NCBI GenBank assembly: GCA_947625615.1
Contig: CANQPB010000016.1
Location: 1-52,037, forward strand
DNA: 52,037 nt
Source of the DNA: an uncultured Clostridia bacterium
Lineage (GTDB): Bacteria; Bacillota; Clostridia; Oscillospirales; Ruminococcaceae
Direction of reading: 5' to 3'
The position numbers were made by a program, and so were the translations under genes. The notes under the pieces are model-generated. The model worked only from the letters and a program-made list of their open reading frames with translations. It was not told where the DNA came from and ran no database searches. Below are positions 26,553 through 35,292 of this stretch, in pieces; within the stretch, counting starts at the first letter, position 1; each line of letters opens with the position of its first letter.

Positions 26553-29500
26553 TTACATTACGTCGGCGTCGTCCGTGTCGGAATCTACTATCGAGAAGCC
26601 GTCAAGCGTGTCCGGCTCGTCGTCGAAGTTAAGGTCGTCCTCGTCGTCCATGTCCTCGTCATAGTCGTCGGCGTTTTCGGTGTAATCGTCGTCGACCGGC
26701 TCGTTTTCGTAGGACATTCCGTAGTCGCTTATCGGCGCCGGGATAATGTCGGCATCGTCGTCGAAGCTTTGGGTGAGGTCGATCTCTTCTCCGTTCTCGT
26801 CAAGCACTCTTACGTCGAGCGCCAAAGACTGCAGTTCCTTGACCATAACCTTGAAGGCCTCGGGTATGCCGGCCTTGGGGACGTTCTGACCCTTGACTAT
26901 GGCCTCGTAGGTCTTTACGCGGCCGGTGGTGTCGTCCGACTTGACGGTGAGGATCTCCTGCAGCGTATATGCCGCGCCATAGGCCTCGAGCGCCCAGACT
27001 TCCATTTCTCCGAATCTCTGGCCGCCGAACTGCGCCTTGCCGCCCAGAGGCTGCTGTGTAACCAAAGCGTAGGGGCCGACCGAGCGCGCGTGGATCTTGT
27101 CGTCGACAAGGTGATGAAGCTTAAGATAATACATTATGCCGACGGTGACGCGGTTGTCGAAGGGTTCGCCGGTTCTGCCGTCGTAAAGAACGGTCTTGCC
27201 GTCCTCGTCCATTCCGGCCAGGCAGAAGCATTCGCGGATATCCTCCTCGTGGGCTCCGTCGAAGACGGGGGTCATTATCTTCCAGCCCAGCTTCTTGGCG
27301 GCCATGCCGAGGTGAACCTCGAGCACCTGACCGATGTTCATACGGGAAGGAACGCCCAGAGGATTGAGAACGATATCAAGCGGCGTGCCGTCCGAGAGGA
27401 AGGGCATATCCTCCTGCGAGAGGATTCTTGAGACAACGCCCTTGTTGCCGTGGCGGCCCGCCATCTTATCGCCGACGGAGATCTTTCTCTTCTGGGCGAT
27501 ATAGCAGCGCACAAGCATGTTTACGCCGGGGCTGAGTTCGTCGCAGTTTTCGGGGGTGAATATCTTTACGTCGATGATGACGCCCGATTCGCCGTGAGGC
27601 ACCCTGAGCGAATTATCGCGCACCTCGCGGGCCTTTTCGCCGAATATTGCCCTCAACAGGCGCTCCTCGGCGGTGAGCTCGGTCTCGCCCTTGGGGGTGA
27701 CCTTTCCGACTAAAATGTCGCCGGATCTGACCTCGGCGCCTATGCGGATAATGCCGTTTTCGTCAAGGTCTTTCAGAGCGTCGTCGCCGACGCCGGGGAT
27801 ATCCTTCGTGATCTCCTCGGGGCCGAGCTTGGTATCGCGGCACTCTATCTCGTATTCTTCAATGTGTATGGACGTGTAGATGTCGTCCCTCACAAGGCGC
27901 TCGTTCAGAAGCACGGCGTCCTCGTAGTTGTAGCCCTCCCATGTCATGAAGCCGATGAGGGCGTTTCTGCCAAGGGAGATCTCGCCGTTGCAGGTGGCGG
28001 GGCCGTCGCCGATGACCTGGTGGGCCTCGACGCGCTCCCCCTTTGAGACTATCGGGCGCTGGTTGGTGCAGGTGCCCGAGTTGGAGCGCTTGAACTTGGT
28101 GAGGTTATATGTCTTCATCTCGCCGGAATCCTCGCGGACGACGATGGTCGAGGCGTCGACCTTTTCGACAACGCCCGCGCCCTCGGATACGACGGCTACG
28201 CCGGAGTCGAGGCAGGCGGCATATTCCATGCCGGTACCGACTATCGGGTTTTCGGTGACAAGCAGCGGAACCGCCTGGCACTGCATGTTGGCGCCCATCA
28301 GAGCGCGGTTTGCGTCGTCGTTTTCAAGGAAGGGTATCATCGCGGTGCAGACCGAAACAACCATCTTCGGGGAGACGTCCATGAAATCGATGTTCTCGCG
28401 GTCTATCTCCATGATCTGATCGCGGTAGCGGCCGTTTACCCTTGCCCTGACGAATTTATTGTCTTCGGTCAGCGGCTCGTTGGCCTGGGCTACCATGTAG
28501 TTGTCCTCGACGTCGGCGGTCATGTAAACCACCTCGTCGGTGACGACGCCGGTGGACTTATCGACGCGGCGGTAGGGCGCCTCGATGAAGCCGTATTCGT
28601 TTATCCTTGCAAACGTGGCAAGGTAAGATATAAGTCCGATGTTCGGGCCTTCGGGGGTCTCGACGGGGCACATTCTGCCGTAGTGAGAATAGTGAACGTC
28701 GCGGACTTCGAAGCCTGCGCGGTCGCGGGAAAGACCGCCGGGGCCGAGGGCGGAGATTCTTCTTTTATGCCTCAGCTCGGAGAGCGGGTTTACCTGATCC
28801 ATGAACTGCGACAGCGGCGAGGAGCCGAAGAATTCCTTGAGGGCCGCGGTGACGGGGCGGATATTGATGAGCGCGGTCGGGGTGACGACCTCCAAATCCT
28901 GCGACTGGATATTCATTCTCTCGCGGATAACGCGCTCCATTCTCGAAAAGCCGATGCGGAACTGATTCTGCAAAAGCTCGCCCACGCAGCGGATTCTTCT
29001 GTTGCCGAGGTGGTCTATGTCGTCGACGGTGCCCACGCCCTCGCAGAGATTGAGGAAGTAGCTTATAGTCGCGATGATGTCTTCGATGACGATGTGCTTC
29101 GGGATAAGCTCGTCGCGGCGCGCGCGGATCTGCTCGGCGATCTCTTCGTCGCCGTTCGCCGATTCAAGTATCTCGCGCAGAACCTTGAAGGATACCTTTT
29201 CGTTGATGCCGAGGGGCTTCGCGTCGAAGCCTATGAAGCGGTCGATGTCGACCATTCCCGAGCCTATTACCTTTACCTCGTCGATGTCGACCTTGTGGGT
29301 GACTTCTCCGGTGGGGCTGGTGAGGGTCTCGCGCTTTTCGACGGTGATGTACGCCTCGGTGACGCCGGCGGCTTCAAGCTCGGCCGCGCGCTCTTTCGAA
29401 AGGGTCTCGCCGGCCTCGGCAAGAATCTCGCCGGTAATGGGATCGGCCACGGGGCGGGAAAGAAGGTGTCCCGAAAGGCGGGAGGCTATCCCGAGCTTTT

Positions 29501-30332
29501 TGTTGTATTTATATCTGCCGAAGCGGGAAAGATCGTACCTTGCGGCGTCAAAGAACAGATTGTTCAGGTGGGTGATCGCGGAATCCACCGTCGGGGGCTC
29601 GCCGGGGCGGAGCTTCTTATAGACCTCTATAAGGCCCTCCTCGGTGGTGGTGGTGGAATCCTTCTGGGTGATAGTGGCCCTCAGGCGGGGATCGTTGTTG
29701 AAGACGTTGTCGATGTCGTCGTTGGTGCCTATGCCTATCGCGCGGATAAAGGTGGTGATGGGTATTTTGCGGTTCTTGTCTATTCTGACGTAAACCACGT
29801 CGTTGGAATCCATCTCATATTCAAGCCAGGCGCCGCGGTTGGGTATTACCGTCGACTTGAACAGCTCCTTGCCGGTCTTGTCCCTTTCAACGGCATAGTA
29901 AACGCCGGGGGAACGCACGAGCTGGGAGACTATGACGCGCTCGGCGCCGTTGATGACAAAGGTGCCCGAAGGGGTCATCAGCGGGAAATCGCCCATGTAT
30001 ACCTCGGAATCCTTGATTTCGCCGGTCTCAAGGTTGTTGAGCCTGGCGGTAACCCGAAGCGGCGCGGCGTAGGTGGTGTCGCGCTCCTTGCACTCGGCGA
30101 TGGAATATTTCGGCTCGGCGTCAAGGCGGTAGTCGATGAAGCTGAGCTCTAAGGTCTCGTTGTAGTCCTTGATAGCCGCTACATCGCGGAACACCTCTTT
30201 AAGTCCCTCTTCCAAAAACCACTTGTAGGACTTTTTCTGAACCTCGATAAGGTTGGGCATTTCAAGAACTTCGTTTATCTTGGCGAAGCTCTTTCGGACG
30301 TTCTTGCCCAGTTTGACGTCCCTGACGTTCAT
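26553..30332 (-). CDS. rpoB: RNA polymerase subunit beta
   Basis: A 1259-residue beta subunit. The rifampicin region [18 protein letters not shown] and [13 protein letters not shown] is intact and shows no obvious resistance change (FMDQ, HKRR and ALGPGG preserved). [12 protein letters not shown] and the C-terminal [19 protein letters not shown] are also conserved. The last ~65 residues are a long acidic tail with runs of Asp and Glu, longer than in Bacillus. The usual rplJ-rplL genes are not upstream. Instead rpoB has its own promoter and a leader of about 170 bases, with a DUF4349 gene divergent. Confidence 0.98.
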   Translation of the reverse strand: MNVRDVKLGKNVRKSFAKINEVLEMPNLIEVQKKSYKWFLEEGLKEVFRDVAAIKDYNETLELSFIDYRLDAEPKYSIAECKERDTTYAAPLRVTARLNNLETGEIKDSEVYMGDFPLMTPSGTFVINGAERVIVSQLVRSPGVYYAVERDKTGKELFKSTVIPNRGAWLEYEMDSNDVVYVRIDKNRKIPITTFIRAIGIGTNDDIDNVFNNDPRLRATITQKDSTTTTEEGLIEVYKKLRPGEPPTVDSAITHLNNLFFDAARYDLSRFGRYKYNKKLGIASRLSGHLLSRPVADPITGEILAEAGETLSKERAAELEAAGVTEAYITVEKRETLTSPTGEVTHKVDIDEVKVIGSGMVDIDRFIGFDAKPLGINEKVSFKVLREILESANGDEEIAEQIRARRDELIPKHIVIEDIIATISYFLNLCEGVGTVDDIDHLGNRRIRCVGELLQNQFRIGFSRMERVIRERMNIQSQDLEVVTPTALINIRPVTAALKEFFGSSPLSQFMDQVNPLSELRHKRRISALGPGGLSRDRAGFEVRDVHYSHYGRMCPVETPEGPNIGLISYLATFARINEYGFIEAPYRRVDKSTGVVTDEVVYMTADVEDNYMVAQANEPLTEDNKFVRARVNGRYRDQIMEIDRENIDFMDVSPKMVVSVCTAMIPFLENDDANRALMGANMQCQAVPLLVTENPIVGTGMEYAACLDSGVAVVSEGAGVVEKVDASTIVVREDSGEMKTYNLTKFKRSNSGTCTNQRPIVSKGERVEAHQVIGDGPATCNGEISLGRNALIGFMTWEGYNYEDAVLLNERLVRDDIYTSIHIEEYEIECRDTKLGPEEITKDIPGVGDDALKDLDENGIIRIGAEVRSGDILVGKVTPKGETELTAEERLLRAIFGEKAREVRDNSLRVPHGESGVIIDVKIFTPENCDELSPGVNMLVRCYIAQKRKISVGDKMAGRHGNKGVVSRILSQEDMPFLSDGTPLDIVLNPLGVPSRMNIGQVLEVHLGMAAKKLGWKIMTPVFDGAHEEDIRECFCLAGMDEDGKTVLYDGRTGEPFDNRVTVGIMYYLKLHHLVDDKIHARSVGPYALVTQQPLGGKAQFGGQRFGEMEVWALEAYGAAYTLQEILTVKSDDTTGRVKTYEAIVKGQNVPKAGIPEAFKVMVKELQSLALDVRVLDENGEEIDLTQSFDDDADIIPAPISDYGMSYENEPVDDDYTENADDYDEDMDDEDDLNFDDEPDTLDGFSIVDSDTDDADVM

Positions 30333-30512
30333 TGGCGGTCACTCCTTTTAGAGATTGGGGTTTTGAGCGGAGAACAGGCATTTTTGTTGAAAACAACGAA
30401 TTTAGAGCTGAAACCGTTGAAAAATTTCTCCCAAAAAATTTACAATTTCAGGTAAAAACGGCGTTTTCGGCAACAAAGCGCTTATACTCCATTTTGCTAT
30501 GATACATAATCA

Positions 30513-30541
30513 ACTATAGCGCAAGAGGGGCGGGTTGTCAA
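30513..30541 (-). promoter_or_regulatory. Promoter of rpoBC
   Basis: Minus strand TTGACA (30536-30541) and TATAGT (30513-30518) have a 17-base spacer. The untranslated leader to rpoB (30333-30506) is AT-rich; I see no riboswitch or clear attenuator in it. Confidence 0.85.
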
Positions 30542-30751
30542 GAGGAAATTTGGTGAAAAATGATTTTCGTAGCAAATTGCAAGTAAAAAGCCTTTACAGA
30601 TAAATTTTTGGTCAAAATAGCCAAAAATAATCCCTCCGAAAAATTTTTTCGGAGGCGGTGCAATATTTCGGGCGTTTAAAACGTATTGTATATGAAACCG
30701 TTTCGAGGGGGCGGAACACTTCCCCGAAGCGACAAAGAAAGGACGGTTAAA
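30542..30751. other. Divergent spacer between rpoBC promoter and DUF4349 gene
   Basis: Holds the 11-bp hairpin CCTCCGAAAAA/TTTTTTCGGAGG (30633-30655) without a following T-run, and AAGAAAGGAC before ATG 30752. A DUF4349 promoter is not clear; TTGCAA at about 30576 with TAAATT 18 bases later is a weak candidate. Confidence 0.45.
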
Positions 30752-31786
30752 ATGAAAAGATCACTGAAAGTTATATTCGCGGCGGCCTGCGCGGCTGCGA
30801 TGCTATGCTCCTGCGGCTCGAAAACGGCCGACGGCTTCGCCTCGGATTGGGCTCCGGCCGAGAATAACGCCATGTACGGCTGGGACGCCGACTATGACAA
30901 CGTGCTCGAAGAGGTTGAAGCGGAGGTTGCCTACGATACGGTCGCCACTCCGGTCGAGGCTCCGGTTCCTGCCGAGGAGCCCACGCCCAACCCTAATACA
31001 AACCCGACGGCCGCAAGCGCCACCACCCCTCAGGAAGCCGCAAGAAAGATAATCAAGAACGGCGATCTGACGCTTGAAACTCTCGAATTCGACCGGTTCA
31101 TCAACGACCTTGAAAGCTCGGTGAGCGAATACGGCGGCTACGTTGAAAGCTCGTCTCATTACGGCAGCGGCTCGAACCGCGGTGCAAACTACACCGTAAG
31201 GGTGCCGGGCGAAAACTACGATTCGTTCATTAACAAGGTGGGCGGCCTCGGCACGGTGGTGTCCTCCTCGACCTCGACGCAGGACGTCACGCTGAAATAC
31301 ATAGACTACGAGGCGAGGCTTGAGGCCTATAAGGCCGAGCGCGACAGCTTTATGGCGCTTTTGGACAGGGCCGAGACCGTCGAGGAGATTTTGCAGATCC
31401 AGAACCAGCTCACCGAGGTAAACTATCAGATAGAGAGCTACACCTCGCAGCTTAACACCCTGAAGGATCTCGTCTCATACAGCACCGTAAACATCTCCGT
31501 CGACGAGGTTGCAAGGGTTACCCCGCCCGAACCGAAAACCGTCGGCGAGAGGATCTCCACGCAGTTTAAGGAGAACATCTACGACATCTCCGAGGGCGCC
31601 AAAAGCACCTTTGTAAACTTCGTGAGCTCGCTGCCCTACATCGCCATCTACGCCGCGGTCATCGCAATTATCGCGCTGATAGTGTTTATCATCGTCAGAT
31701 CGGCGAGGCGCAAAAGGGCCAAAAGAATGAGCGGCCTTCCCGGCGCAATTCCCCCGGAAAGCGGCGAGAACGGCATCAAAAAGTAA
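30752..31786 (+). CDS. DUF4349 lipoprotein with C-terminal membrane anchor
   Basis: A 344-residue protein with a lipoprotein signal peptide (KRSLKVIFAAACAAAMLCSC, lipidated Cys near 20). A Pro/Thr-rich spacer is followed by a DUF4349 domain (about 95-280) with a long coiled-coil middle (AYKAERDSFMALLDRAETVE and on). One membrane helix lies near 296-318, with a basic tail. DUF4349 proteins are envelope proteins of unknown role. I start at ATG 30752, with AGAAAGGA upstream, not at the in-frame ATG 30686. It is monocistronic and ends at a bidirectional terminator shared with radC. Confidence 0.88.
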   Translation: MKRSLKVIFAAACAAAMLCSCGSKTADGFASDWAPAENNAMYGWDADYDNVLEEVEAEVAYDTVATPVEAPVPAEEPTPNPNTNPTAASATTPQEAARKIIKNGDLTLETLEFDRFINDLESSVSEYGGYVESSSHYGSGSNRGANYTVRVPGENYDSFINKVGGLGTVVSSSTSTQDVTLKYIDYEARLEAYKAERDSFMALLDRAETVEEILQIQNQLTEVNYQIESYTSQLNTLKDLVSYSTVNISVDEVARVTPPEPKTVGERISTQFKENIYDISEGAKSTFVNFVSSLPYIAIYAAVIAIIALIVFIIVRSARRKRAKRMSGLPGAIPPESGENGIKK

Positions 31787-31795
31787 ATAAAAAAA

Positions 31796-31829
31796 CAGGG
31801 CCGCCCATTTTTGAGGCGGCTCTGCCTTT
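31796..31829. terminator. Bidirectional terminator between DUF4349 and radC
   Basis: A 10-bp stem CAGGGCCGCC/GGCGGCTCTG is followed by CCTTTT on plus and preceded by an A-run that gives T7 on minus. Confidence 0.82.
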
Positions 31830-31839
31830 TGCGATTGTT

Positions 31840-32511
31840 TCAGTCGGCGCCGACCGTTCTGTATACCGACGACGCGCCGTCCCGGCCGACGATGATGTGG
31901 TCTAAAAGAATTATGCCGTTTTCGGCCATTACGCGGGCCATTTTATAGGTCGAGGCTATGTCCGCCTCGGAGGGCATGGAGCTGCCGCCGGGGTGGTTGT
32001 GCGCGATGACGCACCTGTCGCTGTTATAGTATTTCACCGCGTTCACCGCCGCGCCAATGTCGAGGCCGAGGGTAAAGGGGGTGCCCTGCGCGACGGTCTC
32101 GGCGTCGAGAGCCCTGAAATTCTTGTCGAGCGGCATGATGACGAATTTTTCCACGCTCACGCCGACGAAGATCTTTTTCAGCATCTCGATCGCCACGCCG
32201 CTGTCCGCGACCTTTTCCCCGGTTATGCTCAGATCCCGGCAGACGGTGAAAAAATCCTTCATTACGGCAAGCATGAGCGCGGCCTTCTGGGTCATTCCGC
32301 CGACGTCGCTCAGCTCGGAAAATCCGGCGTCAAGAATGTGCCCGGCGGTGCCGAAGCGCTCGAAAAGGCCGTCGACGGCCTTGGCGGCGTCGGCGTCGCA
32401 CATGCAGTAGCCGAGGACGAGCTCTATGGCGTCCCGGGGCATGAAGGAATCGGCGCCGTGGGTTGAAAATCTTTCGCGCAGATATGCGGCGCGTGCTCTT
32501 TGAGGATCCAT
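31840..32511 (-). CDS. radC: RadC-family JAB/MPN-domain protein
   Basis: A 223-residue protein of the UPF0758/RadC family. The N-terminal half has a helix-hairpin-helix-like region (GFSELSDVGGMTQKAALML). The C-terminal half is the JAB metalloprotease-like domain with the zinc motif AHNHPGGSSMPSEAD (about 174-188). The name radC is historical; a repair role is not established. I start at ATG 32511 with GGAG ten bases upstream, because the longer frame to 32577 begins inside tRNA-Lys. A terminator-like hairpin lies between the tRNA and this gene. Confidence 0.87.
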   Translation of the reverse strand: MDPQRARAAYLRERFSTHGADSFMPRDAIELVLGYCMCDADAAKAVDGLFERFGTAGHILDAGFSELSDVGGMTQKAALMLAVMKDFFTVCRDLSITGEKVADSGVAIEMLKKIFVGVSVEKFVIMPLDKNFRALDAETVAQGTPFTLGLDIGAAVNAVKYYNSDRCVIAHNHPGGSSMPSEADIASTYKMARVMAENGIILLDHIIVGRDGASSVYRTVGAD

Positions 32512-32529
32512 AAAAATCAGCTCCGAAAA

Positions 32530-32566
32530 AATCAAAGGGGGTCTGCCGACAGCGGATCCCCTTTTT
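32530..32566 (-). terminator. Terminator of tRNA-Lys, upstream of radC
   Basis: Minus strand GGGGATCCGC and GCAGACCCCC pair with two mismatches, followed by TTTGATTTTTTC. It lies only about 20 bases before the radC start, so radC may depend on read-through. Confidence 0.7.
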
Positions 32567-32642
32567 TGGTGAGCCATTGGAGATTCGAACTCCAGACCCT
32601 TTGATTAAAAGTCAAATGCTCTGCCAACTGAGCTAATGGCTC
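32567..32642 (-). tRNA. tRNA-Lys, anticodon TTT
   Basis: A 76-nt tRNA on minus. Acceptor GAGCCAT pairs with ATGGCTC, the D loop is AGCTCAGTTGGCAGAGC, the anticodon loop is CTTTTAA, and the T arm is CTGGAGTTCGAATCTCCAG-like. The CCA end is encoded. Confidence 0.96.
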
Positions 32643-32670
32643 TTGCTGTCTTGCTGAAAACAGCCTCAAC

Positions 32671-32699
32671 ATTATAGCAGAAGCGGCAGGGTTTGTCAA
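32671..32699 (-). promoter_or_regulatory. Promoter of tRNA-Lys
   Basis: Minus strand TTGACA (32694-32699) and TATAAT (32671-32676) have a 17-base spacer. Confidence 0.88.
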
Positions 32700-32760
32700 G
32701 CACTTTTCCGAATTTTATTCATTTTGCGGCGTTTTCGGCGCGGGCCGGGGAGCGAAGGGC

Positions 32761-32924
32761 ACCCGTCATGAAAAAAATTTTCGGTCAACCCTTTTTCAAA
32801 AGGCTTTTTAACCTGTCTCACCCCCTGCCCCCTCTCCCTCGCGAAGGGAGAGGGGGTTCCACCCCGTCACCCGGCCGTTCACCTTGCGGCGAACGGCGCG
32901 ACCCCTCCCCTCAAGGGGAGGGGT
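32761..32924. repeat. C-rich hairpin cluster
   Basis: Part of an 850-bp stretch without recognised genes. It contains CCTTTTTCAAAAGGC (32790-32804, also at 16616-16630), a long stem CCCCTCTCCCT/AGGGAGAGGGG, a CGTTC/GAACG stem, and the perfect stem ACCCCTCCCC-TCAA-GGGGAGGGGT ending at 32924. Similar C-rich stems occur at 2301-2334, 35057-35098 and near 44661-44695. Confidence 0.65.
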
Positions 32925-33038
32925 GTGTTCCCAAAGGCATACAGCAAAATCGTCGTTGGGTTCGGCACTTTAGGTGCGGCGGTTGCCGGTATGCTGACAG
33001 CCTGCACTTATATAATGCATGTCGGGGGCAAAACATAA
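32925..33038 (+). CDS. Possible 37-residue hydrophobic peptide
   Basis: A GTG-started frame encodes 37 residues with one strong hydrophobic helix (VVGFGTLGAAVAGMLTACTY) and a polar tail HVGGKT. The only start is a GTG directly after a strong hairpin, with AGGGG too close to it. It may therefore be the C-terminal remnant of a lost membrane protein rather than a gene. I include it because the frame is clean and the helix is well formed. Confidence 0.25.
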   Translation: MFPKAYSKIVVGFGTLGAAVAGMLTACTYIMHVGGKT

Positions 33039-33040
33039 AG

Positions 33041-33234
33041 AAAGTCCGGCAAAGCCGGTGTTTGCGTTAGCAAACCTGAGGCGGGCGACACGATTAAAAC
33101 TCTTTGAGCACGAGCAGTCTGTCGTTTTTGACTGCGAAGTGCGAAAAGAAAGTTTTAACGCTTCGCGAAGAGCCGAGGCGGCTTTGCAGTGCAACGCAAA
33201 ACTAAAGTGCGATTTTGCAGGATTCTTTCGCGTT
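33041..33234 (+). repeat. 194-bp repeat, copy 1
   Basis: The first copy of a 194-bp unit starting AAAGTCCGGCAAAGCCGG. The second copy begins 208 bases later. They differ at about three positions, all in the first 60 bases. I see no convincing coding frame. Confidence 0.9.
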
Positions 33235-33248
33235 TCACCTCTCGCAGG

Positions 33249-33442
33249 AAAGTCCGGCAAAGCCGGTGTTTGCGTAAGCAAACCTGAGGCAGGCGACGCG
33301 ATTAAAACTCTTTGAGCACGAGCAGTCTGTCGTTTTTGACTGCGAAGTGCGAAAAGAAAGTTTTAACGCTTCGCGAAGAGCCGAGGCGGCTTTGCAGTGC
33401 AACGCAAAACTAAAGTGCGATTTTGCAGGATTCTTTCGCGTT
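33249..33442 (+). repeat. 194-bp repeat, copy 2
   Basis: The second copy, separated from the first by 14 bases (CACCTCTCGCAGG region). The last ~135 bases are identical between copies, which points to recent duplication or conversion. Confidence 0.9.
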
Positions 33443-33493
33443 GCGTGGGCGGCCCCTTAATGCGCCTGATGCGTTTTGCCCGCCGGGCGGACA

Positions 33494-33901
33494 TCACAAA
33501 TTGGTGTCCGCCTGATTTTTTGCGCAGCTGCGGCACCGGGGCTTTGCCGGCTGCCCCGCCGCCCGGCTCTGCGCCCCGTATTCAAGAAGCGCCCTAAGCT
33601 GGGCCGAGGCGCATTTCAGCGTTTCCGCGTCCATGCGGCGCAAAAGCGACACCGCCTCCTCATAGTCCTCGGGGTCGCCGCGCGATCTGTCCCCCGACAT
33701 TCCGAAGCCGGTCTCAAGCAGGACGTCCCCCGAGGTTCCGAGAATCTCGGCAAGACGCTTTATTTTCAAAACGTCGGGCTGGCGCTTGCCGGTCTCGTAA
33801 CCGCAATAGGTGCTCCCCGTCACCCCAAGCGCCTCGGCCACCTGCTGTTGATTCATTCCCGTGCGTAGTCTCGCTTTTCTCAGTTGCTCGGCAAATCCCA
33901 T
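33494..33901 (-). CDS. XRE-family regulator (CI-like)
   Basis: A 135-residue protein with an N-terminal HTH_3 domain (FAEQLRKARLRTGMNQQQVA, then VTGSTYCGYETGKRQPDVLK). The C-terminal half has no recognised domain and ends in a Cys pair region (RCRSC). I prefer ATG 33901, with GAGGTGAG four bases upstream, over the GTG at 33910. It is divergent from another small HTH gene at 34103, an arrangement like a phage immunity switch. No phage structural genes are near. Confidence 0.87.
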   Translation of the reverse strand: MGFAEQLRKARLRTGMNQQQVAEALGVTGSTYCGYETGKRQPDVLKIKRLAEILGTSGDVLLETGFGMSGDRSRGDPEDYEEAVSLLRRMDAETLKCASAQLRALLEYGAQSRAAGQPAKPRCRSCAKNQADTNL

Positions 33902-33919
33902 AATTCTCACCTCATTTTT

Positions 33920-34018
33920 AATATATCACGCTTTTACCCGTTTCGTCAAGAAATTATCAAAAACGCTTGACACTTTGGCGAATTGCTGATATAATATTAT
34001 AAATATTTGGCGTTTTGC
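33920..34018. promoter_or_regulatory. Divergent promoters with duplicated operator, XRE switch
   Basis: Plus: TTGACA (33967-33972) and TATAAT (33990-33995), 17-base spacer. Minus: TTGACG (33944-33949) and TATATT (33920-33925), 18-base spacer. The element TTTGGCGAATTGC sits in the plus spacer (33974-33986) and recurs as TTTGGCGTTTTGC at 34006-34018, 32 bases on. This matches the layout of the DUF6442 promoter. Confidence 0.75.
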
Positions 34019-34102
34019 AAATCAACGGCAGACTGTCGGTCATACGGCTGCGGTTTTGCCGCAAAAATTTTTCCGGCGGCAAGCATTCAAGGAGATTTTT
34101 CT

Positions 34103-34324
34103 ATGTTTCCGAATCTATTGGGAGTAAAGGCTTCCCGGCGGCTTACAAACGGCGATATGGGAAAAATTATCGGCGTGAGCCGTTACGCTTTCGGCAGAAA
34201 AATGCGGCGCGGAAGCTTCCTGCCCGACGAGTGCCGGGCGATCTGCAAATATTTCGATCTGCCTTTTGAATATCTTTTCGCCCTTCCCGAGGAGGGCGGA
34301 ATAACCGAGCGCCCCGGAAAATAA
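34103..34324 (+). CDS. Small Cro-like HTH protein
   Basis: A 73-residue HTH protein (RLTNGDMGKIIGVSRYAFGR, then FLPDECRAICKYFDLPFEYLF) with AAGGAG before ATG 34103. The transcript leader is about 100 bases. It is divergent from the larger XRE gene and shares its operator region, so a Cro-type antagonist role is plausible. The upstream in-frame start at 34007 would lie in the operator and has no ribosome site. Confidence 0.8.
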   Translation: MFPNLLGVKASRRLTNGDMGKIIGVSRYAFGRKMRRGSFLPDECRAICKYFDLPFEYLFALPEEGGITERPGK

Positions 34325-34574
34325 AACCCGGGCAATATTCCTTTTCGGCCTTTACGGCGAAGCGGAAAATTATGAGAGTGATTTTTTTGAAATTTCTATG
34401 GGATTTTCACAGCGCTTCGCATGGCAGTTCCGCCGCCGTCGGCTTGCGGCGGCGGGACAAAATTATTTTTGTCGGCGCGCAGGCGCTCTGTTCCGCGAAT
34501 ATTCCTGCCCTTTTTCGGCCATAATATCCCCGAGCAATAGCTCAGGGCTATTTTTATTCTGAAAGGATATTGCT
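34325..34574. other. Non-coding spacer with hairpins
   Basis: Contains a strong CCGCCGCCG/CGGCGGCGG stem (about 34430-34457), a repeat pair (CAATATTCCTTTTCGGCC-like sequence at about 34332 and 34497) and the small stem AATAGC/GCTATT followed by TTTATT (about 34535-34556) just before the lipoprotein gene. No gene is visible. Confidence 0.5.
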
Positions 34575-35039
34575 ATGAAAAGAATCATCACTTTGCTGCT
34601 CGCGTTATCGCTTGCGGCTCTCGCCCTTGCCGGCTGCGGCGACGGCGATATTTACGACCGCCCCGGCACCGGCACCACCATAGACAACGCCGTCACCGAA
34701 CCGCCGATAGGCTCGGACAACGGCTCCTACAGCGCCGACCCGGACGGCGACGTCTCCCAGACCACTGACGGAATCCTTGAAGACGGCATCGACGGCGTAG
34801 AAAAGGGTCTCGACGACATCGGAGACGGCATAGAAGAGGGCGCCGACAGGCTTGAAGACAGACTTGACGGCGCGGACGACAAAGACGGCGAGGCTGACGG
34901 AGACGGCGCGGCCGACGGAGACGGCGAGGTCTCGCAGGGCGAAAGCGCCGAGGATCACCGGGCCGAGGTTAATTCGCAGAACAACGGCAACAACAACGCC
35001 GGAAACACCAACGGCTCGACTAACGGAAATTCGCACTGA
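34575..35039 (+). CDS. Small low-complexity lipoprotein
   Basis: A 154-residue protein with a clear lipoprotein signal: KRIITLLLALSLAALALAGC, lipidated Cys at 21. The mature part is almost wholly Asp, Gly, Glu, Asn and Ser, with a short amphipathic repeat (GIDGVEKGLDDIGDGIEEGA) in the middle and an Asn-rich tail. No domain is recognisable. AAAGGATAT precedes the ATG. It ends at a strong terminator and stands alone. It is a surface lipoprotein of unknown role. Confidence 0.8.
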   Translation: MKRIITLLLALSLAALALAGCGDGDIYDRPGTGTTIDNAVTEPPIGSDNGSYSADPDGDVSQTTDGILEDGIDGVEKGLDDIGDGIEEGADRLEDRLDGADDKDGEADGDGAADGDGEVSQGESAEDHRAEVNSQNNGNNNAGNTNGSTNGNSH

Positions 35040-35056
35040 TATTTCGGGGCGCACGC

Positions 35057-35098
35057 AAGCCGCCCCCTCCCCGGCGGGGAGGGGGCGGCCGGCTTTTT
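35057..35098 (+). terminator. Terminator after the low-complexity lipoprotein
   Basis: A 13-bp stem GCCGCCCCCTCCCC/GGGGAGGGGGCGGC with a GGC loop is followed by GGCTTTTTG. Confidence 0.85.
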
Positions 35099-35235
35099 GT
35101 TAAGGAGCAAAAGCCTCGCGGGGGTGGGGCGATTTTGATTGCCGCCGAGGCGGCCACCTTTTGGGCGCTTTGTCACGCACTTACCGAAACCGCGCTGAAA
35201 TTTTCAAAAAAGGTATATGCAAAGCGCAAAATTTG

Positions 35236-35244
35236 TGCTATAAT
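35236..35244 (+). promoter_or_regulatory. Extended -10 promoter of dusB
   Basis: TGCTATAAT is an extended -10 (TGnTATAAT), 49 bases before the start. No good -35 is seen, which fits an extended -10 promoter. Confidence 0.6.
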
Positions 35245-35292
35245 GTACTCCGAAGTAAACGCGGCGCCCCCAGCGCCCTTTTCGGAGGCAGA

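Noticed and set aside
28683-30152. A 489-codon open frame on plus
   Set aside because: Antisense to rpoB; composition mirrors the real gene and no domain is visible.
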